In this document: piece by piece, positions 1-9,849 of the stretch | Layout of the letters: each line of letters begins with the position of its first letter | Numbering within the stretch: position 1 is the first letter of the stretch | Origin: Hymenobacter lapidiphilus | GTDB lineage: Bacteria; Bacteroidota; Bacteroidia; Cytophagales; Hymenobacteraceae | Length of the DNA stretch: 64,000 bases | Direction of reading: 5' to 3' | NCBI RefSeq assembly: GCF_003417065.2 | Contig: NZ_QVLT01000009.1 | Coordinates: 80,772 to 144,771, forward strand | Made by a program: the position numbers and the translations under genes | Notes under the pieces: generated by a model | The model's input: only the letters and a program-made list of their open reading frames with translations | The model's database searches: none | What the model was told of the DNA's origin: nothing

Positions 1-1358
<1,358 letters not shown>

Positions 1359-1379
1359 GGTATGGAGGCAGAAGCACAG

Positions 1380-1480
1380 CTGTCATTCTGAGCGGAGCGA
1401 AGGACCTTATCAGGTTGGAACGAAATCGTTCTATAAGTATCCCGACGTGGTAAGGTCCTTCGCTGTGCTCAGGATGACAG
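1380..1480. repeat. Palindromic intergenic repeat, family A (nuoK-nuoL gap)
   Basis: Left arm TGTCATTCTGAGCGGAGCGA continues into AGGACCTTATC. The right arm from about 1451 is its reverse complement (GTAAGGTCCTTCGCTGTGCTC, AGGATGACAG). About 35 nt of unrelated sequence separates the arms. The same element recurs at 6053, 13496 and 57105. Confidence 0.85.
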
Positions 1481-1486
1481 GGCAAA

Positions 1487-1819
1487 TCAGAACTTAAGTC
1501 GGTTCAACAGATTAACGTCGGTGCTCTGGATGTTGCGATAAATCATCACGATGATGGCCAGGCCCACAGCCACTTCGGCAGCGGCCACGGCCATGATGAA
1601 GAACACGAATACCTGCCCGTTGGGGTCGGAGCGGAAGGCCGAAAAGGCCACCAGCAACACGTTCACGGCGTTGAGCATCAGCTCGACACTCATGAAGATG
1701 ATGATGGCGTTGCGCCGGGTAAGTACGCCGAGCACGCCAATGCTGAAAAGGGCGGTGGCGAAGAAGACGTAGTACTGAAGGGGAACCGTTTGGATAACCT
1801 GCGGTATGTTCTGGTCCAT
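1487..1819 (-). CDS. nuoK: NADH-quinone oxidoreductase subunit K
   Basis: Small three-helix membrane subunit of complex I (110 aa, typical length). The conserved buried glutamate region FMSVELMLNAVNV is present, followed by AAAEVAVGLAIIV with the second conserved glutamate. It is cut off from the rest of the nuo operon by the opposite-strand MaoC gene, so it probably starts a second transcription unit with nuoL. A TACCTTTG motif on the minus strand about 60 bp upstream (1879-1886) is the likely promoter. Confidence 0.97.
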   Translation of the reverse strand: MDQNIPQVIQTVPLQYYVFFATALFSIGVLGVLTRRNAIIIFMSVELMLNAVNVLLVAFSAFRSDPNGQVFVFFIMAVAAAEVAVGLAIIVMIYRNIQSTDVNLLNRLKF

Positions 1820-1878
1820 GCGGGGGGGCTAACGGCAAGCAAAGGCCCCGGCGGCGAGCCGACCGGGGCAATGGAGGG

Positions 1879-1886
1879 CAAAGGTA
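1879..1886 (-). promoter_or_regulatory. Candidate -7 element for nuoK-nuoL
   Basis: TACCTTTG read on the minus strand matches the Bacteroidota -7 consensus TAnnTTTG and lies about 60 bp before the nuoK ATG. No clear TTG -33 box is seen at the expected distance, so this rests on the -7 motif and on the need for a promoter downstream of the opposite-strand MaoC gene. Confidence 0.45.
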
Positions 1887-2093
1887 TCCTGAAAATCGGA
1901 AAAGGCCACTGTTTAGGCGGGTTCTTTGGACTGTTGCACTCTTTGTTATGCGAAGCGGCCCAGAGGAACTGTCCAGGAGTGCAGGTGTATCGGCCGGGCC
2001 CCGGTAGTGCGGTTGGCCAGGAAGCCGCCGGCGTACTAGTGCTTATGGCGCGAAACTGTATCTTCGGGCCTCTCTTTCCCGTTTCATTTCCTT

Positions 2094-2555
2094 ATGAGCA
2101 TCACTATTGGCAGCTTAGCCGAACTCCAGCAGCACGAAGGCCAGGAACTGGGTATCACGCCCTGGCACACCATCACCCAGGAGCAAATCAACCAGTTCGC
2201 CGCCGCCACTCTCGACTTCCAGTGGATTCATACCGACCCCACTCGGGCCGCGGCCGAGTCGCCCTTCGGCGGCACCATTGCCCACGGCTACCTCACGCTG
2301 TCGTTGCTGCCCTACTTCTGGAACCAGCTGGTGCAGGTAGAAAACCTGAAGATGCAGGTGAACTACGAAATCAGTGAGTTCCGCTTCAACCAGGCCGTGC
2401 TCGTGAACACGCCCGTACGCCTGCACGCCACTCTGCTGGCCGTGAAGGATTTGCGCGGTATCGCCAAAGCTAACATCGGCGTGAAAATGGAAATCGAAGG
2501 CATCAAGAAGCCCGCCTACACCGGCGTCATCACTTTCCTTTACCACTTCGAGTAG
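2094..2555 (+). CDS. MaoC family dehydratase
   Basis: Hot-dog-fold hydratase, 153 aa, probably acting on a 2-enoyl-CoA-type thioester in fatty-acid or PHA metabolism. The MaoC/R-hydratase signature is visible: ITQEQINQFAAATLDFQWIH, then the catalytic Asp/His segment FQWIHTDP, and GGTIAHGYLTLSLLP. The start ATG at 2094 follows a TATCTTCG element at 2059. It lies on the opposite strand between nuoJ and nuoK and shares a bidirectional terminator with nuoJ. It has no known role in complex I, so it is probably a chance insertion. Confidence 0.92.
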   Translation: MSITIGSLAELQQHEGQELGITPWHTITQEQINQFAAATLDFQWIHTDPTRAAAESPFGGTIAHGYLTLSLLPYFWNQLVQVENLKMQVNYEISEFRFNQAVLVNTPVRLHATLLAVKDLRGIAKANIGVKMEIEGIKKPAYTGVITFLYHFE

Positions 2556-2581
2556 GGCTGGTAGATTGTCAGTATATCCCT

Positions 2582-2627
2582 AAAAAGCCAGCGCGGCGAC
2601 TGAATCTTCAGTCGCGCGCTGGCTTTT
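2582..2627. terminator. Bidirectional intrinsic terminator between MaoC gene and nuoJ
   Basis: A near-perfect stem of about 21 bp (AAAAGCCAGCGCG... paired with ...CGCGCTGGCTTTT) has a TC loop, one bulged G, an A-run on the left and a T-run on the right. It sits between two convergent genes, so it can serve both. Confidence 0.9.
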
Positions 2628-2643
2628 CTATGAGTCAGAGAGC

Positions 2644-3156
2644 TTAAAAATTCCGCTCGCCGGTTTCGCGCTTGCCGAGCATTACGGCGCCTACCATGGC
2701 TATCAGAAACAGCACCGAGGCCAGTTCGAAGGGCAGCAGGTAATCAGTGTAGAGCTTGAGGCCGAGCTGGTCGACCATGCCGATTTGCGAGTTGAAGGGT
2801 GTGCCGGCCGCAACGCCAGTGGGCACGATATCCTTGAGGGCCGCCACCAGAATGAGCAGCAGCGAGCCACCAGCAACAGCGGCGGCCATTTTGGCCAGCG
2901 CCGGCTTATGTGGTTCCGTATCTACGTTCAGGTTCAAGAACATAATCACGAACAGGAACAGCACCATGATGGCCCCCGCATACACGATAATGTTCACGGC
3001 CGCCACAAACTGCGCGTTCAGCAGCAGGTAATGGCCCGAGAGCGTGAAGAACGTCAGAATCAGGAACAGCACACTGTGCACCGGGTTCTTGGCGAATACC
3101 ACGCCCAGCGCGCTCAGCAGCGCCACGAACGAAAGAAAGAGGAAGAGAGGATGCAT
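2644..3156 (-). CDS. nuoJ: NADH-quinone oxidoreductase subunit J
   Basis: Membrane subunit of complex I, 170 aa, with about five predicted hydrophobic helices. Family signatures include the N-terminal AKNPVHSVLFLILTFF and the segment VYAGAIMVLFLFVIMFLN around residues 58-75, which contains the pi-bulge helix linked to coupling. It is the last gene of the nuoA-J block: downstream is a strong bidirectional terminator, and nuoK lies beyond an opposite-strand gene, whereas nuoJ and nuoK are normally adjacent. Confidence 0.97.
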   Translation of the reverse strand: MHPLFLFLSFVALLSALGVVFAKNPVHSVLFLILTFFTLSGHYLLLNAQFVAAVNIIVYAGAIMVLFLFVIMFLNLNVDTEPHKPALAKMAAAVAGGSLLLILVAALKDIVPTGVAAGTPFNSQIGMVDQLGLKLYTDYLLPFELASVLFLIAMVGAVMLGKRETGERNF

Positions 3157-3158
3157 CG

Positions 3159-3250
3159 GTAGTTGTCAGTTTTTAGTTGTCGGTTGTTAGTGGTGGCTTA
3201 GCGGTCAGTAATGGCCCGGACGAGCCAACACGGGCAGCTAATAGCTAACA
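3159..3250. repeat. Imperfect inverted repeat, family D (nuoI-nuoJ gap)
   Basis: The left arm contains TAGTTGTCAG and TAGTTGTCGGTTGTTAG. The right arm contains GCTAATAGCTAACAACTA, an imperfect reverse complement. It fills almost the whole gap between the nuoI stop and the nuoJ start. Confidence 0.65.
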
Positions 3251-3251
3251 A

Positions 3252-3815
3252 CTACACAATTCGCGCGCGCAGCGTATCGGCCTGCTCGGGCGTGAGCTGG
3301 ATGCCACGTACGCTCCGCTCGTCGGGCGAAACGGGCTCCACGAGGCGGTCTTTGCCATACACGAACTCGTCACGCTCATAGCGTGGCGGGGCCATCTTGT
3401 CGGCCTGCAGGTAGATGGCGGCTTTGGGGCAGGCTTCCTCGCAGAGGCCGCAGAAGATGCACCGCAACATGTTAATTTCGTAGCTGATGGCGTACTTCTC
3501 CTCACGGTAGAGGCCTTCCTCGCCCTTCTTCCGCTCGCCGGCCACCATCGTAATGGCTTCGGCGGGGCAGGATACGGCGCACAGGCCGCAGGCGGTGCAC
3601 CGCTCCCGGCCCTGCTCGTCGCGCTTGAGCACGTGCAGCCCCCGGAAGAAGGCCGAGAACGGCCGCACCTCCTCGGGGTAGCGCACGGTGGCCTTCTTCA
3701 TGAAGAAGTGGCGCATCGTGATGCTCAGACCCTGAAAGATGGCCGGCAGGTAGGCCCGCTCAGCCAGCGTCATGGGCTTCTTTTCTAATACCTTGGCTCG
3801 GTTGGTGAGTTGCAT
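3252..3815 (-). CDS. nuoI: NADH-quinone oxidoreductase subunit I
   Basis: 8Fe ferredoxin-like subunit of the complex I peripheral arm, carrying clusters N6a and N6b near the quinone site. Two textbook 4Fe-4S motifs are present: CTACGLCAVSCPAEAI and CIFCGLCEEACPKAAI. Length 187 aa is normal for the longer NuoI type. The ATG at 3815 precedes MQLTNRAKVLE. It lies between nuoH and nuoJ in conserved order. Confidence 0.98.
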   Translation of the reverse strand: MQLTNRAKVLEKKPMTLAERAYLPAIFQGLSITMRHFFMKKATVRYPEEVRPFSAFFRGLHVLKRDEQGRERCTACGLCAVSCPAEAITMVAGERKKGEEGLYREEKYAISYEINMLRCIFCGLCEEACPKAAIYLQADKMAPPRYERDEFVYGKDRLVEPVSPDERSVRGIQLTPEQADTLRARIV

Positions 3816-3875
3816 ACTATGGGTCCTTCTGCTGATATGAGCGGGCTCAAGCCAGCAAAGTGAGGGAGTTATTAC

Positions 3876-4955
3876 TTAAATCACCCCAAATAGGATGAGG
3901 GCGCCGGTGAGCACGATGTTGAACACGGCCAGCGGGATGAGGATAGTCCAGCCCAAGCGCATAAGCTGGTCGTAGCGGAAGCGCGGCAGGGTCCAGCGAA
4001 TCCACATGAAGAAGAAGATGAAGGCGAAAATCTTCAGGAACAGGCCCACGGTGCCCAGCAGCGTAATCAGGTTCTGGGCCGAATTCAGCTCCCAGCCCTG
4101 GCTGTTGATAAACCAGTCGCGCAGCTCGTACTGGAAGGGGAAGTTGAAGCCGCCGAAGTACAGCACGCTCATCACGGCCGATACCACGAAAATGTTCACG
4201 TACTCCGAAAACAGGTACAAACCCAGCTTCATCGACGAGTACTCGGTGTGGTAGCCGCCCACCAGCTCGGTTTCGCACTCGGGCAGGTCGAAGGGCGTGC
4301 GGTTGGTTTCGGCAAAGGCGCAGACCAAGAAAATGATAAAGCCCAGCGGCTGTTTCACGATGTTCCACACCTGCCACTCGCCGGCTACCGACTGCTGCAG
4401 CGTGATTTCGCGCAGGCTCAGCGTGCCCGAAATCATGAGCACCGCAATCAGCGACATGCCCATAGCCAGCTCGTAGCTGATGTTCTGGGAAGCAGCCCGA
4501 ACGGCGCCGAGCAGCGAGAACTTGTTGTTGGAGGCCCAGCCACCAATCATCACCCCATACACGCCCAACGACACTACGCCGAAAATCCAGAGCATGCCGA
4601 TGTTCACCTCAATTCCCTGCAGGAAAAACAGGTTATTACCGAAGCTCATGGTGTTGCCGAATGGAATAACCGCCGACGACATCAGGGCCGTAATCATGGC
4701 CAAGCAGGGACCCACCACGAATAGCACCTTGTTGGCGCCGCCGGGGAAGAATTCTTCCTTCGTGAACATCTTCACGGCGTCGGCCAGCGGCTGCAGCAGG
4801 CCGTAGGGCCCGGCGCGGTCGGGACCCACACGGTCCTGCAGAAAGGCCGCAATTACGCGCTCCGCGTAGGTGCAGTAGGTCGCAATCAGCAGCGAAAGCG
4901 CGAAGACGACGAAGATGACGATGGATTGCCAGCCGAGAGCGGGTAGTTCAATCAT
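3876..4955 (-). CDS. nuoH: NADH-quinone oxidoreductase subunit H
   Basis: Membrane subunit (359 aa, about eight helices) that contacts the peripheral arm and forms part of the quinone chamber. Signatures include the acidic, arginine-rich first loop AAFLQDRVGPDRAGPYGLLQ and the quinone-site segment CAFAETNRTPFDLPECETEL with VGGYHTEYSSMKLG. Length and motifs are complete. Order G-H-I is conserved. Confidence 0.98.
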   Translation of the reverse strand: MIELPALGWQSIVIFVVFALSLLIATYCTYAERVIAAFLQDRVGPDRAGPYGLLQPLADAVKMFTKEEFFPGGANKVLFVVGPCLAMITALMSSAVIPFGNTMSFGNNLFFLQGIEVNIGMLWIFGVVSLGVYGVMIGGWASNNKFSLLGAVRAASQNISYELAMGMSLIAVLMISGTLSLREITLQQSVAGEWQVWNIVKQPLGFIIFLVCAFAETNRTPFDLPECETELVGGYHTEYSSMKLGLYLFSEYVNIFVVSAVMSVLYFGGFNFPFQYELRDWFINSQGWELNSAQNLITLLGTVGLFLKIFAFIFFFMWIRWTLPRFRYDQLMRLGWTILIPLAVFNIVLTGALILFGVI

Positions 4956-4959
4956 TGGT

Positions 4960-5042
4960 GCTTAGTGCTTAGTTGTAGTGCTTAGGATACTTAATTGTTG
5001 ATGTTCAGAACGACCTAAGCACTAACAACTAAGCACTAAGCT
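4960..5042. repeat. Inverted repeat, family D (nuoG-nuoH gap)
   Basis: Left arm GCTTAGTGCTTAGTTGTAGT is complemented by CTAAGCACTAACAACTAAGCACTAAGC on the right, with a short core containing GTTGATGTTCAGAACG. It occupies the entire intergenic space. Both arms are themselves built from a repeated heptamer-like GTGCTTAG word. Confidence 0.8.
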
Positions 5043-6044
5043 CTATCCAAGTTTCAGAGGCGGATTCAGTTCCAGTTCGCGCTGGGTGCTGGCGGGTAGG
5101 TCGGCAATAACCGACTGGTTGAGCACGGGCAGTTCGTAGTGGTTGGCCGAAATTACGGAAGAACGGTCGATGTGCGCCGGTCCTTCGATGGTCCAGTCAG
5201 CCGTTTCCTTCTTCTCGAAGCGGCACTCGTTGCAAATCCACTCCTTCACCTCGCCATATTGGTCCTTGCGGCCCGTGGTGCGTAGCACCTCGTTGCCCTT
5301 GTACCAGAGCACCACGTTGCCCGCGCATTTTGGGCAGTCGCGGTGGGCGTTTACGGGCTTCGTGAACCACACACGCTGCTTGAAGCGCCAGGTTTTGTCA
5401 GTCAGCGCACCCACTGGGCACACGTCAATCACGTTGCCCGAGAAGTCGTTGTCGATGATATTCTCGATGTAGGTGCCGATTTCGGAGGCGTCGCCGCGGC
5501 CCAGCACACCGTGCACCCGGTCGCCCTCGGCAATCTGGTTGGCAACGTACACACAGCGGTAGCACAGGATGCAGCGCGTCATGTGCAGCTGAATCAGCGG
5601 GCCAATGTCGATTTTCTCAAACGTGCGGCGCTCTTCCTGGTAGCGCGTGGTGCTCAGGCCGTGCTCGAAGGTGAAGTTCTGCAGGTCGCACTCGCCGGCC
5701 TGGTCGCAGACGGGGCAGTCGAGCGGGTGGTTGATGAGCAGCATCTCCACGATGCCCTTGCGGACGTCAAGCACGCTGTCGTTGGTCGTGTTTTCCACCA
5801 CCATGCCATCCTGCACGGGCGTGATGCACGAGGCCACCAGCTTGGGCATGGGCCGCGGGTCTTTGGCCGAGCCGGCCGCCACCTTTACTAGGCAGGCGCG
5901 GCACTTGCCGCCCGAGCCTTTCAGAGGCGTGTAGTAGCACATGGCCGGGGGCACGATGGCCCCGCCAATCTGGCGGGCCGCATTCATAATAGTCGTCCCG
6001 TCCGGAACTTCTATCTCGATGCCGTCGAAGGTTATTTTAGCCAT
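5043..6044 (-). CDS. nuoG: NADH-quinone oxidoreductase subunit G, short form
   Basis: Iron-sulfur subunit of the complex I peripheral arm. Clusters visible in order: the N1b 2Fe-2S site (Cys36, Cys48, Cys51, Cys73), the His-ligated site HPLDCPVCDQAGEC, the 4Fe-4S site CILCYRC with a distal DVCPVGALT, and a C-terminal CxxC pair (HRDCPKC and CNEC) resembling the remains of the molybdopterin-type Fe4S4 domain. At 333 aa it lacks the large molybdopterin-like domain of roughly 900-residue NuoG proteins. As far as I recall, short NuoG is usual in Bacteroidota rather than a truncation. Confidence 0.93.
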   Translation of the reverse strand: MAKITFDGIEIEVPDGTTIMNAARQIGGAIVPPAMCYYTPLKGSGGKCRACLVKVAAGSAKDPRPMPKLVASCITPVQDGMVVENTTNDSVLDVRKGIVEMLLINHPLDCPVCDQAGECDLQNFTFEHGLSTTRYQEERRTFEKIDIGPLIQLHMTRCILCYRCVYVANQIAEGDRVHGVLGRGDASEIGTYIENIIDNDFSGNVIDVCPVGALTDKTWRFKQRVWFTKPVNAHRDCPKCAGNVVLWYKGNEVLRTTGRKDQYGEVKEWICNECRFEKKETADWTIEGPAHIDRSSVISANHYELPVLNQSVIADLPASTQRELELNPPLKLG

Positions 6045-6052
6045 TGGTTATT

Positions 6053-6158
6053 TTGTCATCCTGAGCGGAGCGAAGGACCTTATCACATCCGCACTCCGGT
6101 ATGTACTAATTCTGAAGAACGCAAAGGTGATAAGATGCTTCGTCCCTCAGCATGACAA
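6053..6158. repeat. Palindromic intergenic repeat, family A (nuoF-nuoG gap)
   Basis: Left arm TTGTCATCCTGAGCGGAGCG runs on to AAGGACCTTATCAC. The right arm GGTGATAAGATGCTTCGTCC, CTCAGCATGACAAG is its imperfect complement and looks like a hybrid of the two family A variants. Confidence 0.8.
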
Positions 6159-6164
6159 GTAAAG

Positions 6165-7505
6165 TTACGCCGTTACCAGTTTGCCCGGAAATATTGCGCC
6201 GGGCTTGGTGGCTTCCTGCGGGTGCGTTACGTGCCATTCGAACTCGTCGCGGAAGTGGCGCACGGCAGCAGCCACGGGCCACGCGGCGGCTTCGCCGAGC
6301 GGACAGATGGTGTTGCCCTCAATCTGCTTGGCTACGCTTACCAGCAGGTCGATGTCCTGCATCTGGCCGTGGCCATGTACGAGGCGGTGCAGCACCTTTT
6401 CGAGCCAGCCCGTACCCTCGCGGCAGGGGGAGCATTGCCCGCACGACTCATGATGGTAGAAGCGGCTGAAATTCCAGGTGTTGCGCACGATGTTGGTCGT
6501 CTCGTCCATGGCAATAAAGCCGCCCGAACCGAGCATAGTGCCCGTAACGAAGCCCCCGTCGCTAAGCGACTCGTAGGTCATCAGGCGGTCTTCGCCAGTC
6601 GCGGTTTTGAGGATGAGCTCTTTGGGCAGAATCGGCACCGAAGAGCCACCTGCTACTACCGCCTTCAGGTCGCGACCTTTCCAGATGCCGCCGCAATATT
6701 CGTCGGAGTAGATGAACTCCTCGACGGGCAGACCCAGCTCAATTTCGTAGATGCCGGGCTTGTTGAGGTGGCCGCAGGCGGAGAACAGCTTGGTGCCAGT
6801 GCTCTTGCCCACGCCGATTTTGGCGTATTCGTCGCCACCCTCGTTCACAATCACCGGCACCGCGGCAATCGACTCAACGTTGTTGACTACCGTAGGACGA
6901 GCGTAAAGGCCCTGCACTGCCGGGAATGGCGGTTTGTTACGCGGATTACCACGCTTGCCCTCCAGGCTTTCGAGCAAAGCAGTTTCCTCGCCGCAGATAT
7001 AAGCGCCGCCACCCGGATGCACATACAGGTCGAGGTCGTAGCCTGAGCCCAGAATGTTCTTGCCCAGGAAACCGGCCGCGTAGGCCTCCGCAATGGCTTT
7101 TTCGAGGATGCGCAGCACGTAAAGTAACTCGCCGCGGATGTAGATGTATGAGGTGTTCGCGCCCAGCGCGTACGAGCCCGTAATCATGCCCTCAATCAGC
7201 AGATGGGGCAGTTTCGACATCAGCTGGCGGTCCTTGAAGGTGCCCGGCTCCGACTCGTCGGCGTTGCAGACGAGGTAGCGCGGCACACCTTCCGGCTTGG
7301 CCAGAAAGCTCCACTTCAGGCCGGTAGGGAAGCCCGCACCGCCGCGCCCTCGCAGGCCCGACTTCTTGACTTCCTCCACTACCTCATCGGGGGTCATGGT
7401 CTTGAGGGCCTTCTCCACCGAGCGGTAGCCGCCGTGTTTGCGGTACACGTCGAGCGTGTGAATGCCTTCAACGTTAATATGTTCGGTGAGCAGTTTGCGT
7501 CCCAT
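6165..7505 (-). CDS. nuoF: NADH-quinone oxidoreductase subunit F
   Basis: Flavin and NADH-binding subunit of complex I (446 aa), which oxidises NADH and passes electrons to the iron-sulfur chain. The NADH/FMN glycine-rich motif [16 protein letters not shown] lies near residue 50 and [19 protein letters not shown] near 170. The N3 4Fe-4S ligands are in [12 protein letters not shown] and the distal NTICPLGEA. The next gene upstream is not nuoE but a small orphan, 13 bp away. Confidence 0.98.
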   Translation of the reverse strand: MGRKLLTEHINVEGIHTLDVYRKHGGYRSVEKALKTMTPDEVVEEVKKSGLRGRGGAGFPTGLKWSFLAKPEGVPRYLVCNADESEPGTFKDRQLMSKLPHLLIEGMITGSYALGANTSYIYIRGELLYVLRILEKAIAEAYAAGFLGKNILGSGYDLDLYVHPGGGAYICGEETALLESLEGKRGNPRNKPPFPAVQGLYARPTVVNNVESIAAVPVIVNEGGDEYAKIGVGKSTGTKLFSACGHLNKPGIYEIELGLPVEEFIYSDEYCGGIWKGRDLKAVVAGGSSVPILPKELILKTATGEDRLMTYESLSDGGFVTGTMLGSGGFIAMDETTNIVRNTWNFSRFYHHESCGQCSPCREGTGWLEKVLHRLVHGHGQMQDIDLLVSVAKQIEGNTICPLGEAAAWPVAAAVRHFRDEFEWHVTHPQEATKPGAIFPGKLVTA

Positions 7506-7518
7506 GATGTTCGTGCGA

Positions 7519-7875
7519 TTAGCCGTTGTACTTAGCTTCCAATTGCGTCAAGCGCTGCTCAAAGGTTGCGTTTACCTGCTGCTGCTGTCCTAGTGCTTTG
7601 TTAATGGAGTACGTCATGAACTGACGACCTTCTTCACCTTCGCGTCTAACCTCGTTGATAAGCGAAACATTTTCTTGACGGACATCAGTCATCATCGAAG
7701 TCATGAACGCCGTATTCTTTTTGTTCTCATCGAGGAGCACATTGAATATAGAGTTCATGTGCTCCTGCTGCTTGGTTACGACAGTCGCAACGCGGTTGAG
7801 CGTCTCCTTCATCTCGTGCATCTCAATGAGAATTTCCGAGACAATCAGGGGTAGGTCTTTATTCCGGTCGTCCAT
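7519..7875 (-). CDS. Hypothetical coiled-coil protein inserted in the nuo operon
   Basis: A 118-residue protein of unknown function. The sequence is polar, without signal peptide or membrane segment, and rich in Gln, Asn, Glu and Met with a heptad-like pattern over most of its length (for example EMHEMKETLNRVATVVTKQQ and FEQRLTQLEAK). It is probably a parallel coiled coil. It sits tightly between nuoE (12 bp) and nuoF (13 bp) and should be co-transcribed. Its base composition is clearly more AT-rich than its neighbours, which suggests later insertion. No catalytic motif is seen. Confidence 0.75.
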   Translation of the reverse strand: MDDRNKDLPLIVSEILIEMHEMKETLNRVATVVTKQQEHMNSIFNVLLDENKKNTAFMTSMMTDVRQENVSLINEVRREGEEGRQFMTYSINKALGQQQQVNATFEQRLTQLEAKYNG

Positions 7876-7887
7876 GGCAGCATTCTG

Positions 7888-8457
7888 TTAGTTGTTGGCC
7901 AGCGCGTTCGGGAGGCCGTTTTCCTCCCAGGGCAGGGCGGGGCGATGCACCTGGTTGCGCAGCTCGGCGAGCATCGCATCCACGGCTTCGGGCGTGTCAA
8001 GCTGCTCGTAGTACTGCTCGCGCACCTGCACGATGGGGGCGAAGCCGCAGGCGGCCAGGCACTCCACTTCCTTGAGCGTAAACAGACCGTCTTCGGAAGC
8101 CGGACCGCCTACTTTGGCACCCGTGATACGCTCCAAGTGGGCCGTCAGCTCGTCGGAGCCGCGCAGCATGCAGGGGCCCGTACGGCAGATTTCCAGCACG
8201 TGCTTGCCCACCGGCTTGAGGTTGAACATGGTGTAGAATGACGACACCTCGTACACTTCAATCGGTTTGATGCCCAGCACGTCAGCTACCAAGTCCTGCA
8301 CTTCGGGACTTACCCAGCCACCAAATTCGGCCTGGGCAATGTGCAGCACCGGCAGCATGGCCGACTTGCGGCGGTCGTCGGGGTATTGCTTACAGATGCG
8401 CTCAATCTCGGCCTTCGCGGCTTCGGAAAATTGCGGCTTGAGGGCAGTCGATTCCAT
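7888..8457 (-). CDS. nuoE: NADH-quinone oxidoreductase subunit E
   Basis: Thioredoxin-fold 2Fe-2S subunit (cluster N1a) of complex I. The ligands are CRTGPC and, about 35 residues on, CLAAC. The ATG at 8457 (MESTALKPQF) was chosen; a longer reading frame from 8499 would overlap the 3' end of nuoD and adds 14 non-conserved residues. About 189 aa, normal for the family with a short C-terminal extension. Confidence 0.96.
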   Translation of the reverse strand: MESTALKPQFSEAAKAEIERICKQYPDDRRKSAMLPVLHIAQAEFGGWVSPEVQDLVADVLGIKPIEVYEVSSFYTMFNLKPVGKHVLEICRTGPCMLRGSDELTAHLERITGAKVGGPASEDGLFTLKEVECLAACGFAPIVQVREQYYEQLDTPEAVDAMLAELRNQVHRPALPWEENGLPNALANN

Positions 8458-8476
8458 AACAGTCAATTCAGAAAAA

Positions 8477-9745
8477 CTACGCGTCGAGCTCCCCGGCAAT
8501 TACGTTCATCGAGCTCAGCGTCACGATGGCGTCGGAGAGGGTCTGGCCGACTACCATTTCGGTGTAGGCCTGGTAGTAGATGAAGCAGGGGCGGCGGAAG
8601 TGCAGGCGGTAAGGCGTGCGACCCCCATCGGAAACTAGGTAGAAGCCCAGCTCGCCGTTGCCGCCTTCCACCGAGTGGTAGACTTCGCCCACGGGCGCAT
8701 CAATCTCGCCCATCACAATCTTGAAGTGATAGATGAGAGCCTCCATGTTCTGGTACACGGCCTGCTTAGGGGGCAGGTAGAAATGGGGCGCATCGGCGTG
8801 GTAGGGGCCGGCGGGCAGGTTCTCCAGGGCCTGCTCGATAATGCGCAGACTCTGCCAGATTTCCTCATTGCGCACCATGAACCGGTCGTAGGTGTCGCCC
8901 TTAGTGCCCACCGGAATCTCGAAATCGAAATCCTGGTAGCTGGAGTAGGGGTTCATCACCCGCACGTCGTAGTCGACGCCGGCAGCCCGCAGGTTGGGGC
9001 CGGTGAAACCGTAATTGAGGGCGCGCTCGGCCGAAATGGCTCCTACGTCCACAATCCGATCCATGAAGATGCGGTTGCGGTTGAACATCGCTTCGAACTC
9101 GCGCATCACGGTCGGGAAGGACTTCAGCCAGGCGCGGAGCTTGGTAATGGCAATGTCGGAGAAGTCGCGCTCCATGCCGCCCACGCGGCCCATGTTGGTG
9201 GTGAGGCGGGCGCCGCTTACTTCCTCATAAATCTCGTACACCTTCTCCCGCTCGTCCATCAAATACAGGAAGCCGGTGAAAGCACCCGTATCCACGCCCA
9301 GAATGCCGTTGCAAATGAGGTGGTCAGTGATGCGGGCCAGCTCCATCAGAATCACCCGGATGTACTGGGCGCGCTTGGGAACTTCCACGCCGAGCAGCTT
9401 CTCCACCGTCATGTGCCAGCCCATGTTGTTGATGGGTGACGAACAATAGTTCATCCGGTCGGTGAGGGTCGTAATCTGGTAGAAGGGCCGGCGCTCGGCA
9501 ATTTTCTCGAAGGCGCGGTGGATATAGCCGATGGTGGGCACACCGGAAATAATCCGCTCGCCATCCATTTGCAGGATATTCTGGAAAATACCGTGCGTGG
9601 CCGGGTGCGTCGGGCCCAGGTTAAGGGTCGTCAGCTCCTGGTTGAAGTCGTTGACGGTCGGGGCCAGCGGGTTCAGGTGGGGTTGCTGCTCCCGCGCCGA
9701 CTCGATTATCTTATGGGTGCCTTCCAGCGTGTCGTTTACTGCCAT
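8477..9745 (-). CDS. nuoD: NADH-quinone oxidoreductase subunit D
   Basis: 49-kDa-type subunit of complex I (422 aa) that forms the quinone-binding pocket with NuoB. It is related to the large subunit of NiFe hydrogenase but lacks its metal ligands. The signature LGPTHPATHGIFQNILQMDG lies near residue 45; RRPFYQITTLTDRMNYCSSP and VGGMERDF follow. NuoC is a separate gene here, not fused as in some Gammaproteobacteria. Confidence 0.98.
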   Translation of the reverse strand: MAVNDTLEGTHKIIESAREQQPHLNPLAPTVNDFNQELTTLNLGPTHPATHGIFQNILQMDGERIISGVPTIGYIHRAFEKIAERRPFYQITTLTDRMNYCSSPINNMGWHMTVEKLLGVEVPKRAQYIRVILMELARITDHLICNGILGVDTGAFTGFLYLMDEREKVYEIYEEVSGARLTTNMGRVGGMERDFSDIAITKLRAWLKSFPTVMREFEAMFNRNRIFMDRIVDVGAISAERALNYGFTGPNLRAAGVDYDVRVMNPYSSYQDFDFEIPVGTKGDTYDRFMVRNEEIWQSLRIIEQALENLPAGPYHADAPHFYLPPKQAVYQNMEALIYHFKIVMGEIDAPVGEVYHSVEGGNGELGFYLVSDGGRTPYRLHFRRPCFIYYQAYTEMVVGQTLSDAIVTLSSMNVIAGELDA

Positions 9746-9748
9746 GTT

Positions 9749-9847
9749 GATAGTGCTTAGTTGGTAGTGCTTTGTGCTTAGTTATTGAATTCGTTTGATT
9801 GAGAGTGTCATTTTCTAAGCACTATCAACCAAGCACTAGGCACTAAA
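9749..9847. repeat. Inverted repeat, family D (nuoC-nuoD gap)
   Basis: Left arm TAGTGCTTAGTTGGTAGTGC and TTTGTGCTTAG is complemented by CTAAGCACTATCAACCAAGC and ACTAGGCACTA. The core is AT-rich. It fills the gap between nuoC stop and nuoD start. Confidence 0.8.
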
Positions 9848-9849
9848 GC

